Shown piece by piece: positions 57,194 through 64,000 of a DNA stretch of 64,000 nt. This stretch comes from Umezawaea sp049997955 (GTDB lineage: Bacteria > Actinomycetota > Actinomycetes > Mycobacteriales > Pseudonocardiaceae). The notes under the pieces are model-generated. The model saw only the letters and a program-made list of their open reading frames with translations. It had not been told where the DNA came from and did no database searches. Position numbers and translations under genes: made by a program. The stretch lies in contig JAEBDY010000007.1 in the NCBI GenBank assembly GCA_049997955.1, forward strand, positions 434,001 through 498,000. Direction: 5' to 3'. Each line of letters begins with the position of its first letter. The stretch's first letter is position 1.

Positions 57194-57536
57194 CGCGCAC
57201 CTCGCACTAGTCGGGGGCAAGCAGACTAGCGGGGCCACGACCACGAGCGGACTCGGCACAACCACCGCGCCGACACCGACCACGACAACCCGCACGGTGC
57301 ACTTGAATTCCACCCCACACACGCCATTCGTCGCTCCAAGGCCATCCGCGCACGATGCCCGCCGTTCGCCGCCCCTCACGCTGACCCGGCAGAACCGCAT
57401 ACCGCCTCGCAGCCCGACCGCGTGCCTCCCCGCGGTCCGGCCGCCCATGTCGGCCCGGCAGGCCGACTCCGCAGTACGACCGCACACCCCGGCCCCGCAT
57501 CCCGGCTCGGCAGGCCGTCCGCCGACCGCGCGCCCG
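57194..57536. other. 343-nt stretch without a gene
   Basis: No frame with codon bias and a binding site on either strand. The first 150 nt are rich in ACC/GAC triplet-like runs (CCGACACCGACCACGACAACC-like), the rest in GCAGGCCG-type imperfect repeats. Probably spacer between the methyltransferase promoter and the DUF2000 gene end. Confidence 0.5.
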
Positions 57537-58010
57537 TCAGCGCAACAGGGGCAGCTTCCCCACGAGCTTGTCCACCTTGTTGCGCGGCCCCACGATGCTC
57601 ACCGCGTAGTACGTGAGGTCCGCGGCCGCAGTGCCCGCCACGGCGGCCAGGTACTCGTCGTACACCCGGCTGGTCTGCGCCTGTTCCGGCATGTCGACCA
57701 CCAGCAGCCCTTCCTTGGTCATCGCCTTCGCCCGGATCTCGCCGACCGTCGCGGCGTCCCCGGCCAGGATCGAGCACCCCGTCCACGGCAGGCCGGGGTG
57801 GTGCGTGCCCGACGCGTCCGTCGTGCCCGGTCCGAGCAGTGTCGGAACGGCGTGCCCGACGGCCGCCGCCATGCACACGGCGGCGTTCGCGATCAGGCCC
57901 GCGCCGAGCGCGGTGTCCACGACCACCACCCACTTCAGTTGGGCGTTGCGCGTGGGCAGGTCGGTGCGGATCTCGTCGGGTTCCAGGAAGGGGACGACGG
58001 CGGTGGTCAC
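57537..58010 (-). CDS. DUF2000-family protein
   Basis: A 157-residue soluble protein of DUF2000: LKWVVVVDTALGAGLIANAAVCMAAAVGH, in parts, then HHPGLPWTGCSILAGDAA, VVDMPEQAQTSRVYDEYLAAV and the final VGPRNKVDKLVGKLPLL. The family has no assigned reaction. GTG 58010 is the likely start. It is divergent from an Lrp/AsnC gene 122 nt away, which almost certainly regulates it; such DUF2000-Lrp pairs recur in actinobacteria. Confidence 0.87.
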   Translation of the reverse strand: MTTAVVPFLEPDEIRTDLPTRNAQLKWVVVVDTALGAGLIANAAVCMAAAVGHAVPTLLGPGTTDASGTHHPGLPWTGCSILAGDAATVGEIRAKAMTKEGLLVVDMPEQAQTSRVYDEYLAAVAGTAAADLTYYAVSIVGPRNKVDKLVGKLPLLR

Positions 58011-58132
58011 GGGACTCCTCGGTTCGGTTCAAGTCGGTTTCTTCCACACAGGTGGAGGCCGATTCGCCGACGTTAAGCGCGAAATCCGGAGCCAGGTATC
58101 CTCATCGAACTTAATTCGGCAGAAGGGGCGAC

Positions 58133-58615
58133 ATGGCCGACCTGGACGAACTAGATCAGGCACTGCTGCGGGAACTGCAGCACGACGCACGGCGCACCAA
58201 CCGCGAACTCGCGGCCGCCACCGGCGTCTCCCCGTCCACCTCCCTGGAACGCGTGCGCTCGCTCCGCGAACGCGGCGTCATCCGCGGCTTCCTCGTCGAC
58301 CTCGACCTGGAGGAGGTCGGCCGCCCCGTGCAGGCCTTGATCTCCGTCCGCGTCCGACCTCCGTCGCGCGTCAACATCGAGGCCTTCCGCGAATGGGCGG
58401 CCCGCCTCCCGGAGACCGTCGGCGTGTTCGTCGTCGCGGGTGGCGAGGACTTCCTCATCCACGTCGCCGTCCCCGACAACAAGTTCCTCTACGCCTTCGT
58501 CATCGACCGCCTCACCCAGCGCCCCGAGGTCGCCGACGTCCGCACCAGCGTCGTCTACGAACACATCCGCAGCCCCGTCATCGAACCCGCCACCCTGGCC
58601 CGACCACGCCGCTGA
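58133..58615 (+). CDS. Lrp/AsnC-family regulator
   Basis: A 160-residue regulator. The N-terminal helix-turn-helix LDELDQALLRELQHDARRTNRELAAATGVSPSTSLERVRSL, in parts, is followed by the RAM ligand domain (LDLEEVGRPVQALISVRV through VVAGGEDFLIHVAVPDN). Lrp proteins respond to amino acids. ATG 58133 with AAGGGGCG upstream. Divergent from DUF2000; the spacer (58011-58132) contains TATCCT and TTAATT elements that could be promoter parts. Confidence 0.93.
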   Translation: MADLDELDQALLRELQHDARRTNRELAAATGVSPSTSLERVRSLRERGVIRGFLVDLDLEEVGRPVQALISVRVRPPSRVNIEAFREWAARLPETVGVFVVAGGEDFLIHVAVPDNKFLYAFVIDRLTQRPEVADVRTSVVYEHIRSPVIEPATLARPRR

Positions 58616-58642
58616 GCAGCCGGCGCACCCCTGTCGCCCGGC

Positions 58643-59300
58643 TCACGGGTGCGGCAGCTGCGACGCGACCTCCGCCAACGCGTCCAGCAGATCGGGGGCC
58701 ACCACTCCGGTGGCCGTCTCGGCTTCCGCGACGGCGATTCCCCTCCCGTTGGCTTCGGAGCCGTAGTTGAGCCCGCTGAACCGGATGTCGGCCAAGCCCA
58801 GCAGCGGTGCGGCGAGCGGGTGGATGTCCCCGCTGCCGTGTCCGTCCATGACGGTCTTGAACGCCGACACGTCACCACTGGTGCGGAACCCGACCCACAC
58901 GACCGAGACGACGGCGCTGTTGCCCTCGTCGTCGCCAACGGTGAGCAGGACCCGGTCCAGCGACGTGCACGGCGTGCGCAGGAAGAACTCCCGGACCCGG
59001 CCGTACGAGGAGCTCGAGCACTCCAGGTCCCGCTGGGAGGTCCTCCTCAGCTCCCGCACGCCCATCCGCCGCCAGGCCGCGGCGGGAATCGCCCTTGCGC
59101 GCCGACTTCCTGCTGTCCGCCTTGCGCACGCTGACGCTCTCGCCCGCGGACGACCCCGCTCCGGAGCCCGCCACCCCCGCGCTCGTTCCCGCCGCTCCGG
59201 TGCCGAGCACCCCCAGCGCGACCACGGCGGCCCCCACCGCCGCCAGACCGCCACTCGCCTTGTCCGAGCCACCACCAGGGCCACCGATTCTGCGTGTCAT
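58643..59300 (-). pseudogene. frameshifted membrane-anchored protein
   Basis: Two frames on this strand fit one gene if one base is skipped at about 59091-59095 (an AAGGG run). The first frame, from ATG 59300, gives a basic start, a membrane helix (GGLAAVGAAVVALGVLGTG) and VSVRKADSRKSARKG. The second continues AIPAAAWRRMGVRELRRTSQ, VREFFLRTPCTSLDRVLLTV and ADIRFSGLNYGSEANGRGIAVA to the stop at 58643. From memory similar intact proteins of about 215-220 residues exist in this order. A total length of 658 nt, 3n+1, matches a single extra base. Real mutation or base-call error. Confidence 0.6.
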
Positions 59301-59363
59301 GCGTCGATACTCGTGACGGGCACCGACAAAAGCCGGTGCTTTTGCGGACTCAGGCCCCTGGGT

Positions 59364-60110
59364 TCACTCCTTCGAGTGGAGCAGGTCGACGAAGCGGCGG
59401 CTGAACAGGTACGCGTCACCGGGCCAGCGGGCGGACAGGTAGTTGCCGTCCTGGACGACGAACGCCGGGCCGTCGTCGGTGGCGGTGCCGCGGCGGGACA
59501 GTTCGACCGGGCCGCGCTGGAACTGCGCCGGGGAACTCAGCGCCGCGGTCACCTCGTCCTGCACGTAGGCCGGATAGGTCCGGTAGTAGCGACCGCGGCG
59601 CCACGCGGTGAGGTAGTACGCGGCTCGCTCCAGGTACTTGGGCAGGCACGTGGTGCGCCGGTCCGCGATCACCGACCGGCCCGTCGCCGGGTCCACGGTG
59701 CGGGCCAGCACCAGCACGCCGTGGCAGATGGCTCCGACCGGGCGGTCGAGGCGCCAGAACGCCGCCACGTGCGAGCGCAGGACCTCGCTGCCGAGGTACT
59801 GGCGCATGCCGGGCGCGTGCCCACCGGGCAGCAGCAGTCCGTCGTGGGCGTCCGGCTCGACGTCGGCCCACGACATCGGGTTCCGGTACGCGGGGTCGGC
59901 GAGCATCTCCCGGTAAAACCGCCGCGGTTCCGGTTCGGCGCCCAGCCGCCCGAACAGGACACCGGTGAGCAGCAGCGGGTCGGCGGCCGGGCAGGCGCCG
60001 CGCTCGGTGGCGAACACCACCTCGTGGCCCGCGTCGCGCAGCACCCGCCACGGCACGGCCACCTCGGTGACGTCGAAGTCGCGATCGGGCAGTGGGAGGA
60101 GAACGCGCAT
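59364..60110 (-). CDS. DJ-1/PfpI-family protein (type 1 glutamine amidotransferase-like)
   Basis: A 248-residue protein of the Hsp31-like DJ-1 superfamily. Early PLPDRDFDVTEVAVPWRVLRDAGHEVVFATERG, in parts, then HDGLLLPGGHAPGMRQYLGS and the nucleophile elbow VGAICHGVLVLA with Cys near 129. The acidic and His positions of the triad are less clear. It may have deglycase, chaperone or hydrolase activity. ATG 60110; no strong binding site. It lies after the terminator of the DHFR-like gene, so it is transcribed alone. Confidence 0.88.
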   Translation of the reverse strand: MRVLLPLPDRDFDVTEVAVPWRVLRDAGHEVVFATERGACPAADPLLLTGVLFGRLGAEPEPRRFYREMLADPAYRNPMSWADVEPDAHDGLLLPGGHAPGMRQYLGSEVLRSHVAAFWRLDRPVGAICHGVLVLARTVDPATGRSVIADRRTTCLPKYLERAAYYLTAWRRGRYYRTYPAYVQDEVTAALSSPAQFQRGPVELSRRGTATDDGPAFVVQDGNYLSARWPGDAYLFSRRFVDLLHSKE

Positions 60111-60148
60111 GGCGGTTGTCTACCAAACCCCGATCGAGCCGGTGCCAC

Positions 60149-60175
60149 GGCACGGGCGGCGGCACCGCCCGTGCC
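60149..60175 (-). terminator. hairpin terminator after the DHFR-like gene
   Basis: Perfect 11-bp stem GGCACGGGCGG (60149-60159) / CCGCCCGTGCC (60165-60175), 5-nt loop, eight bases beyond the minus-strand stop at 60183. Confidence 0.8.
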
Positions 60176-60182
60176 GGGCGGG

Positions 60183-60890
60183 CTAGGCGTTCTCGACCTC
60201 CACGGGACCGCCGCCCCTGCCCCGGTCGTCCAGGACCAGCGGCGCGCGGCCGTCGATCGAGTACCGGACGTGCGTGATCGTCGGGGTGTGGACGACCCTG
60301 GTGGGGACGAGTTCGATGGCCTCCTTGTCGGGGAGGTCGAGGTCGGTGTCGAGCAGGCGCATGCCGTTGCCCAGCACGACCGGCGCGATGTGCAGTTCCA
60401 ACTCGTCCAGCAGGCCTGCCTTGACCACCTGCCGCACGAGGCTGCCGCCGCCCGCGATCGCGACGTTCTTGCCGTTGGCCGCGGCGCGGGCCTGGGCGAC
60501 CGCGCTGGCGACGCCGTCGGTCACGAAGGTGAAGCTGGTGCCGCCCTTGCGGTGCAGCGTCGGGCGGGGGCGGTGGGTGACCACGAAGACCGGCGCCCGG
60601 AACGGCGGCTCGTCACCCCACGGCACCTCACCGCCTTCGGCCATGCGCCTGCCCATGACGTACGCGCCCGCCGACTCGAAGGTCTCCTCCACGATGTCGG
60701 AGTTGATGTCCGCCTCACCGCCCGCGAAGCCCTGGCGTTCGCGCCACGCCCTGGCGTCGGCCGCCCAGCGCGTCACGCGGAAGAACCCCGCCGCTTCCGC
60801 CGAGGCGATCCAGTCGCCCTCGCCGTCGTGCCTCGGTCCGGCGTAGAAACCGTCCAGCGACACGGACATCTGCGCTGTCACCCTGGTCAT
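60183..60890 (-). CDS. dihydrofolate reductase/RibD C-terminal family protein
   Basis: A 235-residue reductase-fold protein: VTAQMSVSLDGFYAGPRHDG, then GAYVMGRRMAEGG, APVFVVTHRPR and KNVAIAGGGSLVRQVVKAGLLDELELHIAPVVLGNGMRL. This is the 'DHFR-like' family common in actinobacteria; the folate pathway role is not implied. ATG 60890 has GAGGAG nine bases upstream. It is 73 nt after the ECF42 sigma gene on the same strand and probably belongs to its operon, with a terminator following it. Confidence 0.9.
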   Translation of the reverse strand: MTRVTAQMSVSLDGFYAGPRHDGEGDWIASAEAAGFFRVTRWAADARAWRERQGFAGGEADINSDIVEETFESAGAYVMGRRMAEGGEVPWGDEPPFRAPVFVVTHRPRPTLHRKGGTSFTFVTDGVASAVAQARAAANGKNVAIAGGGSLVRQVVKAGLLDELELHIAPVVLGNGMRLLDTDLDLPDKEAIELVPTRVVHTPTITHVRYSIDGRAPLVLDDRGRGGGPVEVENA

Positions 60891-60962
60891 GGTGCTGCTC
60901 CTCGTTCCACGGCCGCGCCCGGCGGGCGCGCTCGCAGTGGATCGGAGCCGTCGCGGCGATTT

Positions 60963-62198
60963 CTACGTCGAGCCGGAAGAAGTTTCCGCGGCCCGTGACA
61001 GCAGGAACCGCCTCTCGGGTTGGCTCCCCGCCAAGCGGGCCGCTTCCTGGAAGCAGGCCGCGGCGGCGGACCGGTCCCCGGCCTGTTCGAGCAGGTGGGC
61101 TCGTACGGCCAGCAGGCGGTGGTTGCCCGCGAGGACCCCGGCGTCCAGTTCGCGGACGGCCTCCAGGCCCGCCTCCGGGCCGTGGACCACGCCGAGCGCG
61201 ACAGCTCGGTTCAGCGACACGACCGGGTTGGGCGCCAAGCGCTCCAGCAGGTCGTACAGGGCCAGGACCTGCGGCCAGTCGGTGGCCTCGACGGAGGTCG
61301 CCTCGTCGTGCAGGGCGGCGATGGCCGCCTGGACCTGGTAGGGGCCGAGGGGGAAGGTCGCCAGGCTGTGGTCGAGCAGCGCGGTCGCCTCGGCGATGGC
61401 CGTGCGGTCCCAGAGCGAGCGGTCCTGGTCGGCCAGCGGGACCAGGACGCCGTCCGGGCCGGTGCGGGCCCGGCCGCGCGCCTCGGTGAGCAGCATCAGC
61501 GCGAGCAGGCCCGCGGTCTCGCCGGAGTCGGGGAGGCGTGCGCGCAGGTCGCGGGTGAGTCGGAGGGCCTGCCCGGTGAGGTCGACCCGGTGCAGGTCGG
61601 GGCCCGTGCTGGCGCTGTAGCCTTCGTTGAACACGAGGTAGAGCACGTGGAGCACGACCCGCAGCCGTGGTCCGCGCTCGGGTTCGGGAGGCAGGTCGAA
61701 CCGGGCGCCCGCGTCGCGCAGGCGCTGCTTGGCGCGGGAGATCCGCTGGCCCATGGTCTTCTCCGGCACGAGGAAGGCCGCGGCGATCTCCGGGGTGGTG
61801 AGACCGCCGACCGCCCGCAGCACGAGGGCCATCTGCGACGGCGCGGTCAGAGCCGGGTGGCAGCACAGGAACAGCAGTTCGAGCAGGTCGTCGCGCACCG
61901 GTTCGGCGTCCGCGGGCGCGGCGACCAGGGTGTCGCGCGGCGAGGCGTCCAGTGCCGCCAGTTCACGGCGTTCGCGGGCGCTGTCGCTCCGGACCTGGTC
62001 GACGTACCGCCGCGTCGCGACCGTGGTGAGCCATCCCCGCGGGTGTTCGGGGACACCGTCGCCCGCCCACGTGCCGGCCGCGACGATCAGCGCCTCCTGC
62101 ACGGCGTCCTCGCAGCGGGCGAAGTCGCCGTAGCGGCGCACGAGCGTGCCGAGCACCCTCGGCGCGAGCGCCCGCAGGACGTCGTCGACCAGGGTCAC
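60963..62198 (-). CDS. ECF42-type RNA polymerase sigma factor
   Basis: A 411-residue sigma factor. Sigma regions 2 and 4 fill the first 180 residues (YGDFARCEDAVQEALIVAAGTW, WLTTVATRRYVDQVRSDSARERR, GLTTPEIAAAFLVPEKTMGQRISRAKQRL). The C-terminal extension of about 220 residues with TPR-like helices (VLYLVFNEGYSAS, LNRAVALGVVHGPEAGLEAV) is specific to group ECF42, which lacks an anti-sigma. GTG 62198 overlaps the DGPF gene stop as GTGA with GGGACG six bases upstream; GTG 62222 is a possible longer start. The DGPF gene upstream is the known companion of this group. Confidence 0.9.
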   Translation of the reverse strand: MTLVDDVLRALAPRVLGTLVRRYGDFARCEDAVQEALIVAAGTWAGDGVPEHPRGWLTTVATRRYVDQVRSDSARERRELAALDASPRDTLVAAPADAEPVRDDLLELLFLCCHPALTAPSQMALVLRAVGGLTTPEIAAAFLVPEKTMGQRISRAKQRLRDAGARFDLPPEPERGPRLRVVLHVLYLVFNEGYSASTGPDLHRVDLTGQALRLTRDLRARLPDSGETAGLLALMLLTEARGRARTGPDGVLVPLADQDRSLWDRTAIAEATALLDHSLATFPLGPYQVQAAIAALHDEATSVEATDWPQVLALYDLLERLAPNPVVSLNRAVALGVVHGPEAGLEAVRELDAGVLAGNHRLLAVRAHLLEQAGDRSAAAACFQEAARLAGSQPERRFLLSRAAETSSGST

Positions 62199-62557
62199 CG
62201 GTCGCGTCCCATCAGCGGCCACACCTCCAGCCCGCCGCCGATCCCGTGGTGGTGGACGATGCCCGGATAGGACTTCGCGATCTCCAGCGCCCGTTCCTCG
62301 CTGTCGACGTCCACCAAGAACATCGAGCCGACGTACTCCTTCGCCTCCAGGTACGGGCCGTCGGTGACGATCGGCGCGTCCGGTCCCATCCGCACGGAGT
62401 GCGCCCGTGGGACCAGGCCCTCGGCCGTGATCAGCTCACCCGAGTCGCGCAGCTCCTGGTTGAACGCGTCGACGCGGTCGATGAGAGCCGCCAGGTCGGC
62501 GGGCGCGAGGCTGTTCCAGACGGTCTCGTTGCCGTAGATCAACATCAGGTACTTCAC
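62195..62557 (-). CDS. DGPF (YCII-related) protein, ECF42 partner
   Basis: A 120-residue protein of the YCII/DGPF family: KYLMLIYGNETVWNSLAPADLAALID, the family motif here as VTDGPYLEAKEYVGSMFLVDVDS, and a final GGLEVWPLMG. Genes of this family sit beside ECF42 sigma genes, as here, and are typical targets or partners. GTG 62557 is chosen with AGGA seven bases upstream; GTG 62563 is possible. Its stop overlaps the sigma start (GTGA), so they are coupled. Confidence 0.9.
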   Translation of the reverse strand: MKYLMLIYGNETVWNSLAPADLAALIDRVDAFNQELRDSGELITAEGLVPRAHSVRMGPDAPIVTDGPYLEAKEYVGSMFLVDVDSEERALEIAKSYPGIVHHHGIGGGLEVWPLMGRDR

Positions 62558-62563
62558 GGGCAC

Positions 62564-62863
62564 ATCCTGCCGGCGCGTCCACGCCGGCCTGCCGGCGACC
62601 GGGACCGCGGGGTGGGAATGGGCGCCTGCCGGGGAATCCGGGGGCGGGAGGCTCAGGGACGGTCCAGGCCGAGGTGTGGATGTCGAGGTCGCGAATGGAC
62701 AGTCCTCTCGCCACCTGTGCAGCAGGTCGGCGATTTCGTCCGCCGTGCCGGTGAACACCAGCGCGTCGGACGTGAACTCCCGGCCCGCCACCGGGTCCGG
62801 ATGACCTCGGGACTCCTCGCCCACGGCGAAAGCCGAGCGCCACGCCCCTAGGATCACGCGCAT
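62564..62863 (-). pseudogene. possible remnant of an LLM-class oxidoreductase C-terminus
   Basis: Upstream of the DGPF gene an open frame contains GREFTSDALVFTGTADEIADLLHRW, which resembles the C-terminal end of luciferase-like flavin enzymes (F/T-GT-x-x-x-VAD-x-L). It then degrades into low-complexity Pro/Arg coding. No N-terminal part is present, and it overlaps the TPR gene start on the other strand. Weak evidence; it may be non-coding. Confidence 0.3.
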
Positions 62864-63338
62864 GGACGCTGACTGGGAGCGGCGGCTCGCGCTGCTGTGG
62901 GACTCGCTGGACGCCCTGCCCGAGGAGGACTTCCTCGCCGGAATGGCGAAGCTGGTCGCCGAACGCCCCGGGACCGACCCGATCGCCCTGTTCGAGCAGG
63001 GTGCGGCGTTCGACTCGACCGGTCACCCCGACCTCGCCGTCGACAGGTACCGGGCGGCCCTCGACGCCGGGGTGACGGGCCTGCGGCGTCGGCGGGCGGT
63101 GATCCAGCTCGCCAGTTCGCTGCGGAACCTCGGTCAGGCCGACGAGAGCGTCGCGCTGCTCACCGCCGAACTGGCCGCGGGCCCCGGTGAGCTCCAGGAC
63201 GAACTCCGCGCGTTCCTCGCACTGGCGCTCACGAGCGTCGGCCGGGAACGCGAGGGCGTCGCGATGGCGCTGACCGCGCTCGCCCCCCACCTCACGCGGT
63301 ACAACCGGTCGCTGGCGGCGTACGCGCGAGACCTCTGA
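62862..63338 (+). CDS. TPR-repeat protein
   Basis: A 158-residue helical protein: FEQGAAFDSTGHPDLAVDRYRAALDAGVTG, in parts, and VIQLASSLRNLGQADESVALLTAEL form tandem TPR hairpins like the tetratricopeptide family found as single small genes in actinobacteria. It probably acts as a protein-binding scaffold. ATG 62862. The 3' end overlaps the convergent epoxide hydrolase by 47 nt, an unusually long overlap that is still consistent with both frames' codon bias. Confidence 0.85.
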   Translation: MDADWERRLALLWDSLDALPEEDFLAGMAKLVAERPGTDPIALFEQGAAFDSTGHPDLAVDRYRAALDAGVTGLRRRRAVIQLASSLRNLGQADESVALLTAELAAGPGELQDELRAFLALALTSVGREREGVAMALTALAPHLTRYNRSLAAYARDL

Positions 63339-64000
63339 AGAACGCCTTGACGTCGTCCGCGAGCAGGTCCGGCACCTCCAGCGCGGCGAAGTGGCCGCCG
63401 CGGTCGAACTCGGTCCAGCGCGCGATCGAGTAGGCGCGCTCGGCCAGCCGCCGGACCGGCAGGACCAGGTCGTGCGGGCAGACGGCGACACCGATGGGGA
63501 CAGGGCAGGGCAGCGGTCTGCCCCGCGTGCCGCCGGATTCGAGGTGCAGTCGCGAGGACGAGTTCGCGGTGCCCGTGAGCCAGTAGAGCATCACGTTGGT
63601 GAGCAGGCGGTCGTCGTCGACCGGGCAGGCCGGGTCGGACCAGGCGGCGAAGCGGTCGGCGAGCCAGGCCAGCTGGCCCACCGGCGAGTCGGTGAGCCCG
63701 TAGGCGAGGGTCTGCGGCCTCGTCTGCTGGAGGACGAGGTACCCGGCGGGCGAGGCCAGGTAGGCCCTGGTCCTGGCCAGCCTGGCGCTTTCGGCGTCGG
63801 TGGGGTCGTCGAGGTCCGCCTGCGGAGTCGGCAGGTAGTTCAGGTGCACGCCGATGACGCGGTCCGGGACGAGCGCGCCGATCTGGCGGGCGATGGTCGA
63901 ACCCCAGTCGCCGCCCTGGACGCCGTAGCGGTCGTGGCCGAGCCGGTCCATCAGCTCCACGTACGCGCGGGCCACGCGGGAGGAGTCCCAGCCCGGCTCG
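63292..64000 (-). CDS. epoxide hydrolase (alpha/beta fold), 5' partial
   Basis: C-terminal 236 residues of an epoxide hydrolase; the gene runs off the window. The nucleophile elbow GVQGGDWGSTIARQIGA has Asp in place of Ser, as epoxide hydrolases require. A cap region follows (LNYLPTPQADLDDPTDAE, RTRAYLASPAGYLVLQQTRPQTLAYGLTDSP), and the general-base His is in GGHFAALEVPDLLADD. The GTG at 63975 is internal, not a start. Full members are about 380 residues. It converges on the TPR gene. Substrate unknown. Confidence 0.88.
   Translation of the reverse strand, partial: EPGWDSSRVARAYVELMDRLGHDRYGVQGGDWGSTIARQIGALVPDRVIGVHLNYLPTPQADLDDPTDAESARLARTRAYLASPAGYLVLQQTRPQTLAYGLTDSPVGQLAWLADRFAAWSDPACPVDDDRLLTNVMLYWLTGTANSSSRLHLESGGTRGRPLPCPVPIGVAVCPHDLVLPVRRLAERAYSIARWTEFDRGGHFAALEVPDLLADDVKAFFRGLARTPPATGCTA

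Overview
The window is a chromosomal stretch from a very GC-rich, filamentous-type actinomycete. The most likely group is the Pseudonocardiales (Saccharothrix / Actinosynnema / Lentzea-like). Grounds: third codon positions are almost always G or C; GTG starts are common; genes overlap as ATGA/GTGA; there is a DUF397 protein next to an XRE/DUF5753 regulator, a BTAD/NB-ARC/TPR (AfsR-like) regulator, a Methyltransf_19 (DUF574) enzyme, CGNR zinc-finger and ECF sigma genes, and hairpin terminators without U-tracts. I see no rRNA, tRNA, CRISPR array, transposase or phage gene. The genus is inference.

Layout. 1-9.8 kb: surface-polysaccharide genes. These are a flippase, two GT4 glycosyltransferases, a secreted GHL15-type glycosidase, a polyprenyl-phosphate glycosylphosphotransferase, a GT2, an FAD oxidoreductase and a UDP-GlcNAc 2-epimerase. 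A secreted lysyl oxidase lies beside them (10 kb). 11-15.4 kb: two flavoproteins, a divergent TetR and a hydrolase. 15.6-19.6 kb: a membrane NACHT NTPase, a DUF397 protein with a doubled core, its XRE partner and two small genes. 19.6-25 kb: a CrtI-like oxidoreductase, a methyltransferase, and a DrrAB-type exporter with a divergent TetR and a doubled operator. 25-32 kb: a mini-LuxR protein, an SDR, a coiled-coil protein, a P450, CopC, a frameshifted gene and a PRC-barrel/DUF2382 stress protein. 32-40 kb: many small regulator/effector pairs (CGNR/PNPOx, hemerythrin/TetR, ArsR/SRPBCC), an AlkC-like repair protein, a truncated GT1, and a gene-free 0.7 kb packed with long palindromes.

40-48.5 kb: an AfsR-like regulator, an ECF sigma factor, and a tight four-gene operon (membrane binding-protein-like, TelA, binding-protein/vWA lipoprotein, XpaC-like) that resembles the XpaC-TelA stress module. 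48.4-54.7 kb: RidA, an XRE regulator, a DUF3455 secreted protein, a second P450, a threonine-aldolase-like enzyme and a membrane-anchored protein. 55-56 kb: a free-standing alanyl-tRNA-synthetase-like catalytic protein, preceded by a possible leaderless 23-codon leader that ends in four Ala codons and by a stem-loop. 56-64 kb: a methyltransferase, DUF2000/Lrp, a second frameshifted gene, DJ-1/PfpI, and an ECF42-type sigma with its DGPF partner and a DHFR-like gene. It ends with a TPR protein and an epoxide hydrolase cut by the window edge.

The best leads for something undescribed are the AlaRS-like gene with its putative alanine leader, the TelA/vWA/binding-protein operon, two tandem pseudoknot-capable elements near 32.1-32.25 kb, and the palindrome-rich 39.4-40.05 kb. 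The many clear operators (24.1, 27.8, 33.2 and 38.5 kb) can be tested directly.
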